A DNA stretch of 64,000 bases from Breviolum minutum Mf 1.05b.01 (lineage: Eukaryota; Sar; Dinophyceae; Suessiales; Symbiodiniaceae): assembly GCA_000507305.1 (NCBI GenBank), contig DF240210.1:68361-132360 (forward strand), given 5' to 3'. The position numbers and the translations under genes were made by a program. Every line of letters starts with the position of its first letter. The stretch's first letter is position 1. Positions 55,001-64,000 of the stretch are shown piece after piece. Under the pieces are notes generated by a model, which made no database searches, was not told where the DNA came from, and saw only the letters and a list, made by a program, of their open reading frames with translations.

Positions 55001-58000
55001 GAGTAAAAAGACCCTTAGAATCCCTTATAAGTATAAGTGAAATAACCCCAGTTACCCATGTATTTTAGGCCATTTGTAAGGGTGAAATATCTCCATTTAT
55101 AACGATCGGCTTGGGACCCACCTTGTAGAAGTTACAGCTCTTTTCAAGAATTCTCAGATCCATTTGGGTAAACGATGTCTCACGAAAAAGAAAGAAACGC
55201 AGAGATCACCTTAAATTGGCCTTCAATTTTGGGTTGTTGGTGAATTAGTACACTACAGGCCTATACGGGGAACCGGTGAATTATCCCAGACATTCAAAAC
55301 TACAGTATCTATATATAGCTATAATTTTGCGTAGTTTACCCAGATCCATGGAATGGCTGGTGAAACTTGAGGATATTCCACCAACCCTTGGCCCGCGTGA
55401 TGCGTGGCCCTGACTTTGAAGTTAACCTACCGAAGAGAAAAATAAACATGGGGAGATGGAGGGACTAAGAAGATATTGAAGCCTGTATTTAGGTCGTGGA
55501 GTCATAAATATCCCAGAGGATCCAGGTATGGTATATATACCCACATTTGGTATGGTGAATGTAGGTAGATATACCATACCTGGATGCTATGGGATATCTT
55601 CATATATGAAAGTGTTAGAACCGTGCATGTAAAAACCTACGTCCTACGTATTTTTTTCTATGATACATCCACATGTTTTTTAATCCAAACATTTGGGGAA
55701 GAAAATTCATTTTGAGAACATGAATTTCAGGTGGTTCAACAAAGCAACGAACGGTGCATTTTGGTCGTACATCTTGGCATCTCCTAGGTCTTGAAGAGCA
55801 TGAGTGGCCCTGGAGCAGCGGTCGGACCTAAGGTGGACATTCTCAGCCCGTCAGATGTGTGGAAACCTGAGAGTTTTGATAGCAGCCAGCCCTGAAAAAA
55901 TCTAGGCAAATCAAATAGCAACCAGGCAACCTGCCAGTTGGTCATCCCAAAAATGCGGTTTAGTGAGGGAAGCCTACCAACATGCCATATATGATCCAGG
56001 TTTTGGAATTATTGTAATTTGTGCAGGTTAAATATATATATATATATTTATATATGGAATATGCCTCCAGAACATGTGTGTGTTTCAACAAGTTTTGATA
56101 ACATCATCTCAGTGTCTTCCAACACTGCGGGCGTAGGTGTGGCTAGATCGCTCCAGTGTTGCTTGTGAACCCTTTTATGTGGAGTGAGCATGTCCATATC
56201 CTAAATTTTGGTATTATGATGGTAATACATCCATACCCAAATCTGACCTAATCCGTTTGTTTAGATCTATGTATATGAAACTAGGGACACCAACAACCTG
56301 TTGGGGGGATTGGGGATAGGAGGATCGTCCCAAAATGTCTTGAATTGAGGTGTGGTTTGTTTGTGATGTCCCTAGGTAATTGATTTTTGTAAACATATTT
56401 TTACATATACATGGAATGCATAGAAAAAAATGAATTGTGTAGATTTCCAAGCTTCTATCCTCTTGTGATTTTGGTGATGCCCCACTTCCATACTCTTTCT
56501 AAGTCATTTGTTGGATGGTTGTATGTACATCCCCTTGGCTCGATGATACAGCACCAGCATGCCTGGATATATTCGCGTAAACCAACATGGCAATGGACAA
56601 TCACCACCTGCTTGGCAGGAAATACTTGTGGAACATCATCTCATCTTTTGATTGCTACGTTAAGTACTGTAAGCGTAGTGTAGGCATAGGTAGAGCTGCA
56701 CTGGAATGAAGTTTGAAGGCTAGGTATGCTTGGCAAGGAGCGCCTTTGAAGCTGCATAAGTATGATAGAATCATGTGTGCCAGGGTCTAAACACCCCCAT
56801 TATTTCCATATAGTACGGGATGGTCATCAACCCAATAATAGGGGTTTATGTATACCCATTATAAGGATTCCCCGTTGAAGGTGGGATGACCATCCCCAAG
56901 ACAGTCCTGGTTTCCTGGAAGTCACCCCACCGGTGCTACTCTCGCATTAGCAACCTAGCTTCAAGTGGTGATTTTATGATGGGTGAGAGGTGTCCTCCAA
57001 CTGGGACATCTGACATCTTTCTGGAAATCTTGCACGATTTTCATTTTTTTGATTTGTAATGAGTAGCTGACAGTTTGATTTTCAGCCATGATAGGGATAC
57101 ATGATGCTGTATATGGAGAACATGTTTTTTCTTGAACAAAAACCACTGGTGGTAAGCCGACCGAATCTTCACACAACGGACCAGGCTTTACATACGACTT
57201 TTTGCAACAAGTTCCCGTGGTTCAAGGGTCATCAGTAACTTGGCTGACTTTGGTCGTCATGTTGGCCAAGGTTTTCACGGTGTGACGACGGGTGGTGTAT
57301 GATGAAAAGCGTGCCTGATTTCATGGTTTTTGAAACAATTCTTATATAACATATATAACTGGGTAGGATTTCATCCCCTATCATAAACTAAATAGCTGTG
57401 GTTTTGGTCACTAAAAGTAGGTTGGATCTACCCCGAATCTACCCAGGATTTTCCATCGTGGCAAATCAAGGGTTAGGTTGTGGGATTCCCGAGCCACCAT
57501 CCTGGTGCGATGACAAGGTCGTGTTTTTTCTGAAAGAAAAATGGTTAGTCAACCTATACCCACTAAAAACCACCCCAGAAATAAGGCCGTATTAACTTAA
57601 TCTATTGGTTTTCCCTTATTAAGGCCGTATGAAACTCTTGTTTCTGGAGGGGTGGGTAGGTTGACCAGTCACTAGAATATCGCTCTTTGGCTTTCTGGGT
57701 CCAAAGCCTTGAGCCATAATTAAGGGACAAAGTCCTGCATCAGTTCTTTTGCCAAATACCCCTCGGAAAACTGGCATATCCCCTCAAGACTGGTGGTTGG
57801 AAGATGACATGTCCTTCTAAAAATGGTCGCTCTTTAGGGGGACGATAATTCATTTCCAGGAATATTGACATGTTTGCAGCATCCGCAACTGGTTCACATT
57901 TTTCTTGCCAAACCATGCGTCCGAATGAATTAACATATAGTCACACAGTGATGTCCTGAGTTTAGAGTCAAAATCTTCCTCCCTGTAAAGATGGCAATAT

Positions 58001-59126
58001 GCAAAATTATTTGTATGTTCAAGCTGGGCCCCTACCAGTTATAAATATAGAATTAAAGAAACAACTATATATGGCCTAACAAATGGGCAACTGGAGTTAG
58101 GAGCCCTAGAAGTGGAGTTATACCCCTACTTATAACTGTTTTTTGGGCCCATCTTCTTGTTGTTTATAAGGTTTTTGCATCAAAAGTCACCACAGATCTC
58201 TTCGACTGAAGGCAGCATGATGCCCATGAATTCTTTTGCACTCTCGTGGGTGCAGTTGCAGATGAGAAGCCTAAGAATGGCAAGGCGACAACAGCGGTTG
58301 CTGCGGCTAAAAACAACACCTTGAGCAGTGACCAAAACTCAGGCTATGTGCTGTATATATAGGGGATGAAACCACCCAATTACATAGGGATTATATTAAG
58401 CCACTTTAAGGATCCTTGCCATTTTTCTGGATCTATGTTAAGAGAAACGGAGGAGGTGGTGGCATAGAGCTGTTTCTCAACGGTTGGTGCCAAATGTCAT
58501 GGGAATCTAAAGGGAAATTGCCACCCTCCGCAATGCCACCCCCGCTCCCAAGAAATAAGGCTAAGGATTATTGACCAAATCAATAAATTTAATAAGGCCG
58601 TATCAAAGCATTAATTAGTTCTTAGGCAGGGTGGCATTGGAGGGTGTATCCCTAGATTCCCATGATGATGCCTTAGGGTTTTACTATTCCAAGCATGTTG
58701 CCAGGCTGGAACCAATTTTTTTGTTCCCAAAAAATCTTAAGTATAAGCCCTGGGGTAGTGCACAACGGCCGGCCAGCATTAAGCCCACTAAACACTGAGA
58801 AGTGGCTGACTTGTTTGAAGAAAATCACGAGAATTGAAGGTATCGAGGATTGCGGTGCTATTAATCAGCATTGTCCTTCAATCCCATGAAGATATGAGTT
58901 GTATGTACCCACCACCCAGTAGCAGTGGCAAATAAAGATTGTTAGGGATACAGGGGTAGTACGCTAGTAGGAATGTAACAATCGTGTTGGTGACTGGCAT
59001 CCTGGGCGCAGACATGAGGTTGAAAAGGAAGACAGTGGTGAGGAACAGCCTTCAAGCGGAGAAGCAGCAGCACAGAATTTTCAAGGACAGATTTGCTCTA
59101 CGTTCCTGTGCTGGAAATGTCCCTTG
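52095..59126 (+). CDS. Ubiquitin-specific protease (USP family), partial model
   Basis: Exons: 52,095 to about 52,222 (MAKKGKKSHAARAKAKAEES, basic N-terminus); 52,649-52,699 (GLGLKNLGNTCY); 53,576-53,659 (VNSVVQCMHAATEFRESL); 55,788-55,870 (SMSGPGAAVGPKVDILSPSD, then VWK); 58,212-58,347 (QHDAHEFFCTLV); 59,028-59,126 (NFQGQICSTFLCWKC). Known: USP deubiquitinases have a Cys box GL.NLGNTCY.NS..Q, then a QQDAHEF block, then a CxxC pair. Here the Cys box, including the catalytic Cys, is split after TCY by a GT-AG intron of 876 bp. Phases agree at the assigned junctions, with GA at 55,871 and GC after 59,126. Not found: a short exon between 53.66 and 55.79 kb, and the His box. They may lie in introns I could not read or be lost. 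MITEs sit in most introns. The role, removing ubiquitin from proteins, follows from the family; substrate unknown. Confidence 0.75.
53157..53245. repeat. MITE family A, partial copy in USP intron
   Basis: GTGGTTGTTTCAAACAG at the left and ATCCAATTTGACGAGCATAT at the right. The right arm is missing. Just upstream (about 53,075-53,150) is the right half of a family F element (TTTCTGGGGGTGGCATTAAA). Confidence 0.6.
53935..54045. repeat. MITE family D, diverged copy in USP intron
   Basis: CATACTGTTGGTCAACCC at the left. CTGGTGCAGGTTTTCTTCC and ATCAAAAGTATG are at the right. Confidence 0.6.
54127..54215. repeat. MITE family B, diverged copy
   Basis: ACCCCTGAGAAATGATGGC and CCATTTTCAGGGGTTACTC, with outer GTTAAACTTCAGGAG. 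Confidence 0.55.
54964..55129. repeat. MITE family E copy, well preserved
   Basis: CTACAAGGTGGGCCCCCTAC at the left and GGGACCCACCTTGTAG at the right. Inside, ATTATAAATGCATGGAG pairs with CTCCATTTATAACGAT, and AACCCCAGTTACCCATG is the family core. Confidence 0.85.
55518..55592. repeat. Inverted-repeat element, family J
   Basis: ATCCAGGTATGGTATATATA at the left and ATACCATACCTGGAT at the right form a fold-back. GAGGATCC and GGATGC/TATGGGATATC extend it. Confidence 0.65.
56100..57400. other. USP intron DNA without recognised exon
   Basis: Short frames on both strands only. An eroded family C-like element is near 56,573-56,665 (CGTAAACCAACATGGCAATG). If the missing USP exons exist, none is readable here. 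Confidence 0.45.
57423..57515. repeat. MITE family K copy
   Basis: ATCTACCCAGGATTTTCCAT, CGTGGCAAATCAAGGG, GGGATTCCCGAG and CATCCTGGTGCGATGAC match the family. Confidence 0.6.
57543..57671. repeat. MITE family F copy
   Basis: GGTTAGTCAACCTATACCCA at the left and GGGTAGGTTGACCAGTC at the right. Inner arms AGAAATAAGGCCGTATTAA and TTATTAAGGCCGTATG. Confidence 0.8.
57766..57860. repeat. MITE family B, diverged copy
   Basis: CCCCTCGGAAAACTGGCATA, CCCTCAAGACTGGTGGTTGG and GCTCTTTAGGGGGACG, with outer CATTTCCAGG. Confidence 0.5.
58018..58158. repeat. MITE family E copy
   Basis: CAAGCTGGGCCCCTACCAG at the left and TTTTTTGGGCCCATCTTCTT at the right. The core has ATGGCCTAACAAATGGGCAA and CTAGAAGTGGAGTTATAC. 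It ends about 50 bp before the USP exon at 58,212. Confidence 0.75.
58499..58664. repeat. MITE family F copy
   Basis: CATGGGAATCTAAAGGG at the left and CCCTAGATTCCCATG at the right, with TGCCACCCTCCGCAATGCC against AGGGTGGCATTGGAGGG. It is the longest copy seen. Confidence 0.8.
58905..59010. repeat. MITE family K copy
   Basis: ACCACCCAGTAGCAGTGGCA, then TGTTGGTGACTGGCATCCTG and GGCG. It ends within 20 bp of the next USP exon. Confidence 0.6.
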
Positions 59127-59360
59127 GCATGCATGCCTTTTTAGACGAAGTAGATCCAAAAGTCTTGGAGAAAGTAACCAAATTTGATCCTTCTGCGAAT
59201 CTAGTTTTTGAAAAGTTTCCCCCTGTTACTTGGGGGCAAAATCGGGCAAAGTGTGCTGTTTCCTTTCTTTCCTTCCGTAGAAACCATCCCAAGGTGTTTC
59301 GAAAAGAACTTGATTTCTTATCTGCTGAAGACCAATCCCAAATAAGCCATTTGAAATGAA
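59127..59360 (+). CDS. Open frame after the last USP exon, uncertain
   Basis: A frame different from the USP exon reads LEMSLGMHAFLDEVDPKVLE, then LVFEKFPPVTWGQNRAKC, to a TGA at 59,357. It overlaps the USP exon end and looks protein-like. It could be the real continuation if the USP reading of 59,028-59,126 is wrong, or an alternative exon. Confidence 0.3.
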
Positions 59361-60488
59361 AACGGGAGAGATTGAAGGCATGTCCCTAGTCCAAACAAAA
59401 TCCCAGAAGCAATGTGCATTCGATATGGTGAACTTATTTATACTGATCACTTAGGCTGGCGACTGCTGGAATGAATTTTGCATGGATTTCCGGCCTCCAA
59501 ACAAGTTCAACCACTCGACAATCCCGATTTTCACGCCAGGGTTTGTACATCATCTCCACTAGGAAAACACTTTGGTGGTCATTCGAATCATACCATCCCT
59601 GAAACGAACAGTTAGCCCCTAAAAAAAGGGCCAGGCCCACAAAATGGTAGCTTCATCTTCCGACCATTGATTTTTTTGGGGGCATTATTTTACCAATGGC
59701 CCTTTCTTAGCCTTCATTATCCCCTCTTGTAGTGTTTGAGCAAGAACCCAACAGTTCCCAAACATTCCCAAAATTCACCCAAAATTCTACGGATTTTTGT
59801 CCACCAACAATGTCACACATAAGGCACCGGCTTACTCCTCACCCTCCCTAAACATTGTATCTCCTCGACGGTGACGGTCAGTACACCCCTGAAAATTATC
59901 GGATGGTTCACCTAAAAATCGCCCAGTTGAAAAGGAGCATCATCTTCCATCATCTTCCATCCATCTCCATTTTTGGGGTTCCAGTTGTTAATTTTCCAGG
60001 GTGTAGTTGGAGTGGAAGAACAGGAAAGATCCGAAAATGGACATCAAATCCAATTCTGGGGATTCCCATCTCAAAACCATCCACCATGCACCATCCTTAC
60101 CCAGAGAAACCCTGCTGCTGAGCAAACAAAAGAAACACAACAAAATCACCACAAAAAATCCATTCCAAGGCAAACGCATTTCAATGAGAGTTTGCCCTTA
60201 TTTTCACCTTTCTGTTCCAGTGCCAGAGTGCGATAGTTCCTTTGCGGACTGGAATCTGGATGTTTTATTTTTGGGGGTGGTGGAGTAAATGAACTACTTG
60301 TGGGTAGTGGTATGAGTGATCAGTGGTGTTTATATGATTTAAGTTGTGACCCAAACATGTACACAAACCTTCCAGATTAACGGCTGGGTTCCATAATTCC
60401 CTGGAGGTGGATGGTTCAGATCATTTTCCTTTCTTTTCATGGATGATTTGTAGGTGAACCAGCCGTTTATCTGAACCAGGGTGTACAA

Positions 60489-63400
60489 ATGGCTTCCCAA
60501 CATCCGACTTATGACCCACAGCCGACTCTCAGAGCTGTCAAGCTTTATACGGCCATGAATGCTGAGCTTTCTGATAAGTGACTAGTGCTACAAAAATAGG
60601 TATATATGCCATGAGCCCCCCAAAACCTACATGTTTACAGGATTTTATGGCAAATAACCTGGTTGTTAGGTGCCCAAAACCTTCATTGTTCGTGGTTTTG
60701 GATGCTCATGGTGATTGTTTACATGTCATCTGTAGTAGTCAAACTGTGACAAACAAAAGATGGATGTATATACTATACTATCAATATCCATACCAATGGA
60801 CATTGCATGATGTATGCTAGATACGTGTGTATGTTTTTTTTCCCACACACACATTTGTTTATACATGTAAATGCATAGTTGTTGAAATGTGATTGCATAC
60901 GTATTCGGACAATGACAAGGAGAACTCTAGGTGGCTGGATTTATGATTTAAACAAACCCTATAGTGAAGTCTTATGAGGGTTATACTGCCCTTAGTTAGA
61001 TTGCCACTGTAAAAAAAAAACTCATTATGGGAGACCTTTTTTCAACCAAACTGCAACATGGAATGGGATGAGAAACATCACCTTTTTCTTCAAGAAATTT
61101 GTCATGTTCCCTTGCTTCACTTTGTGGTTAAACACCGCTCATTTTCACGTGTGATGTTTTTTTTGGGGGGGATGTTTTGAAATCTATAACCGGAAAAATC
61201 AGAAGGGAAGCAGCTATGAGATGTTATGACTTATGCAATATCGGAAAATGAATGAATACATGTATGTTGACTATATTTTTTCTTGCTTTTTTTGTTGGCG
61301 TTTAGAAGTTTAGCGTTACAACCCTGCACAAAAACATTTGATCCCTTCAGGGGTCCGGGATTCTGAATTTTGGTCCGGCTGAAGTTGCGAAGTTTTCCTC
61401 ACTTCATCCAGAAGTTGAAAGTTGATAAAGGGACTCCCATTGACCTGAAGGGACTCCCATTGACCTTCACTTTCCACATACAGCGTGGGGGGAGCAAGGT
61501 GAATGTGGTCTTCTTGGACTGCCAGTTGCTAGAACCGCATTTAGGTGAGGTGAGTTCAAGATCATGAAAATTATGAGAACCCCGAGCTTATGGCATTATT
61601 GTTTTGGAATTTACTATATTTGCAACAAGGTTTAACTATATAAGTATTTTGTACGGGTGACCGTCTCTACTTACAATTACAAATCCACTATACTATATTT
61701 TATCAAAAGTTTGAAAAACCCGTGTTAAGAAAAACTGTAAATAACTTTACTGTATGTCAAAGGTCCAGCTTTTTCGTTTAAAAATCTGTTCACTTTTTTC
61801 AGTAACTTGTTAAAAAGGTCTTTGAGCCTTTGTTAAAATCCCAGTGTTTTGATGGTTGGCCCGGCAGGTGTTTTTTTACAGCGAAAATTGCTACTTGCAA
61901 CTTGCAAGCCATCCTGGACTTAACAGATTCACCTTGCAATCAATACAAGGTGGGCCCCTACTGTTGATGGTTCAGAAATCCGGCGTTCGCCAATTGAGCT
62001 TGGTAGTTTATCATACATCCCAGGTGGTGCAGGATTTCTGTCATCAACAGTACCAATTTAAGGGTTATCACTCCACCTAGGGGTTATAAGCCCAGTTACC
62101 CATTGATAAGGCCATGTATAGGGGCCCCTTGTCATTCCCATTTATAACGATTGGCTCGGGGCCAATTTGTGTTGCTAAAAAATCAGATTGGCAAATAGAT
62201 CAGTTTGAAGACAAAGATCAGGTCTTTCCTGGCTAAGGTCTTCCTAGATGCAACATGCATGGTGAATTTCAGGCATGTTTTACTTTTCTTTTTTGCTTCT
62301 AAACATAGGCACTACACGGTTTGAGTCACTTTGAAGCCTTGACCTTTTCATAGTACAGCAACAAAAAACTGCAATGAAATGTTGTATTTTTTTTATTGAA
62401 AACAAGCTAGGATTCAACAAAAAAACACAACAACTTGGCTTGGTCACATGCTTTTTTGGATCAACAAGGTTTTCCACCCCAACCACCCAAGGTAGAACTG
62501 CAGCAGATGGAGTTCCCTGCGGCTCCCGAAGCCGCCGAAGCACCGGAGGTTGGAAACGAAGCACCCGCGGTTTCCGTTTCCGCGGTGGAAACTGAAACGA
62601 GTCCTGTGGTTCCCGCGCCGGAGGAGCACCTTTGGCCCTGTTCTAACGAGGGGAAGTTTGCAGGGGTTTGATGCAGGGATATAGATAGAGGTGATAGATT
62701 TTGAATATTTTGAAATAGTTGAAGTTTGGAGGTCTTAACATGCAAGAGAATGCAAGAGATATATTTATATATAGATTTATATTTAGATTTATGTATAGAT
62801 TTATACATATATATTTTTATATATATATTTATATACAACTGACATATGACAAATAATTACGTTCATTGGATATACTAGATTACTTGCTGGTGACTTACCT
62901 AGAAGGATTCATGGGTTCATGAAGGATATATGATTGAAATGTATGAAATAATTGAGGGGCATGACTGGTAAACAACGATTGATTTGATATACCTGGAACC
63001 TGTTTGTGCTCTATTTGTGCGGAAGCTGCTTCAACCCTGCAAAAGAAGGTCCTTTCCAGTCAAAACAGGGGTCATTTGGTGATTTGGGCTGCATATAAAC
63101 ATTGCAATATTTGGTGGCTCATGGTCTCATAGGTGGTTAGACGTAAGCCTGGTTTCATCACTAATTAAACCCTGGCAAGTTGTTTTTTGGAAGTCGCCTA
63201 TGTATATCCATTGTTGATGAATCAAACCCTAAGATTAATAAACTTGATAAACCTCGTCTAACAATGAATCTGTATATACATACCCCCCCCCCCCCAAAGT
63301 TTGACATAGCCCCTGAAAAGTGACCTTCCCAATAGGAAACTAATCTTGCAACCATCCATTTTTATACGTGCTATGTTATAGTTTCAGGGGTGTACAGAAT

Positions 63401-63684
63401 TGGGATGTAAAACTGAGGTCGCCAACGTTGCCGAAGCCGGACATTCCGGTGGAGACTGTGGAGACAGTGCCAAGTTTACCATCGCCGGCTGTGACGAAAG
63501 AGGCCAAAGAAACTTGTGAAACTCGAGCCAAAAACAGATTGGTTGTTTTCTTTCCCATAAAATCCAGGCCTAGTTACCTATATGAATAGTTGATTTTTAT
63601 ATGGTGCATACAAGTAAAAAATACAATACATGGATCCGATGGATTTGTCCTTATCGTGTTTTTTTTGTATTTCTATTTTTTTTT

Positions 63685-63719
<35 letters not shown>

Positions 63720-63827
63720 ACAACCTGATTGTTGGAACCCGACACCCAGGAAGCGGAAGTCCAAACGGATGACGACGAGACATACGAGAACATGGAGAAT
63801 GGGAAGGTCGAAACCGCAGGGCTAAAT
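60489..63827 (+). CDS. Unrecognised gene, 5' part, runs to right edge
   Basis: Exon candidates in order: 60,489-60,577, an ATG start reading MASQHPTYDPQPTLRAVKLY; about 61,412-61,498 (KLKVDKGTPIDLKGLPLTFT, FHIQRGGSK); 62,492 to about 62,620 (VELQQMEFPAAPEAAEAPEV); 63,418 to about 63,540 (SPTLPKPDIPVETVETVPSL); 63,750-63,827 (EAEVQTDDDETYENMENGK) ending at donor AAT|GTGAGG. The last three are Pro/Glu/Val-rich and acidic and plausibly form one disordered region. Joining all five is inference from order and strand; the first two could be a separate gene. No domain is recognised. The second exon contains an 18-bp tandem duplication (GGGACTCCCATTGACCT twice). Confidence 0.45.
61945..62172. repeat. 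MITE family E copy split by a family D insertion
   Basis: CAAGGTGGGCCCCTACT opens the outer element; after 62,054 it resumes with TATCACTCCACCTAGGGG, AGCCCAGTTACCCATTG and CATTTATAACGATTGGCTC, then GGGGCCAATTTGTG. The family D element lies in between. Confidence 0.75.
61960..62054. repeat. MITE family D copy nested in family E
   Basis: ACTGTTGATGGTTCAGAAAT and ATTTCTGTCATCAACAGTAC are the ends. The interior has GAGCTTGGTAGTTTATC and ATACATCCCAGGTGGTGCAG. Confidence 0.85.
63298..63392. repeat. MITE family B copy
   Basis: GACATAGCCCCTGAAAAGTG at the left. ACCATCCATTTTTATACGTG, then CTATGTTATAGTTTCAGGGG at the right. It lies 25 bp before the exon at 63,418. Confidence 0.65.
63687..63719. repeat. 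TTG microsatellite in intron
   Basis: Eleven TTG/GTT units after a T-run, between exons at about 63,540 and 63,750. It could serve as part of a long pyrimidine-like tract before the acceptor ACACCCAG. Confidence 0.85.
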
Positions 63828-64000
63828 GTGAGGTTGCTTAGGTTTGTTGTTGGATGTTGTTGGCATGTTGATTCACTTGGTATTGCTTGCTTGAAGGCTT
63901 AAAGCAAATTGGTTTTGGATCTTTATGTGTAGATTTACTTATTGGGATATATTGATTCCATATCATGATCCCTAGAGATCCTAAACACACGCTCAGCTAA

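Noticed and set aside
1..64000. CRISPR arrays, tRNA or rRNA genes
   Set aside because: No regularly spaced direct repeats with unique spacers and no tRNA or rRNA core sequences were recognised on either strand.
1..64000. Relics of the dinoflagellate spliced leader at gene starts
   Set aside because: I looked for the leader-like phrase ending in TTTTGGCTCAAG upstream of gene starts and found none, so retroposed mRNA origin is not supported here.

Overview
The window looks like nuclear DNA of a dinoflagellate, most likely Symbiodiniaceae or a close relative. Four signs point there: many short exons, introns that all end in AG but start with GT, GC or GA, predicted proteins I recognise from memory as multicopy families known only from dinoflagellate genomes, and dense short inverted-repeat elements (MITEs). 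No bacterial operons, rRNA, tRNA or CRISPR array was recognised. Almost all believable coding sequence lies on the + strand. No database search was possible, so family recognition is from memory and from motifs.

Layout. 1-11.3 kb: AT-rich, MITE-dense DNA with scattered candidate + strand exons (2.4, 3.6, 5.9, 6.9, 7.9, 10.1, 11.2 kb) that may belong to one or more genes. 11,360-27,593: a 16.2-kb block bounded by about 43-bp imperfect terminal inverted repeats, with TATATA on both sides. It contains none of the MITEs that fill the flanks. It carries four + strand gene units: A, a Lys-rich protein with a C-terminal cytosine-methyltransferase-like module; B, a 17-exon charged protein of about 601 aa; C, a 238-aa GIY-YIG-like protein in three exons; D, a long open exon for a protein with distant resemblance to CACTA/Plavaka transposases. 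I read the block as a giant composite DNA transposon of a kind I do not know to be described.

27.6-52 kb: mostly MITEs and unassigned DNA, with a partial gene at 31-33 kb (one intron begins exactly at a MITE terminus), a terminal exon at 36.3 kb and weak candidates at 43 and 46 kb. There is a 5-N assembly gap at 50,158 flanked by the same sequence twice. 52.1-59.1 kb: exons of a ubiquitin-specific protease whose Cys box is split by an intron. 60.5-63.8 kb: an unrecognised gene running toward the right edge.

How the parts may work together. In the large element, D would be the mobility protein, C a possible nuclease, A a possible DNA modifier and B unknown. A short palindromic CCTATG/CATAGG motif recurs at both ends, in the A-B spacer and in an intron. 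The flanking MITEs fall into at least eleven families; two share terminal sequences although their interiors differ.
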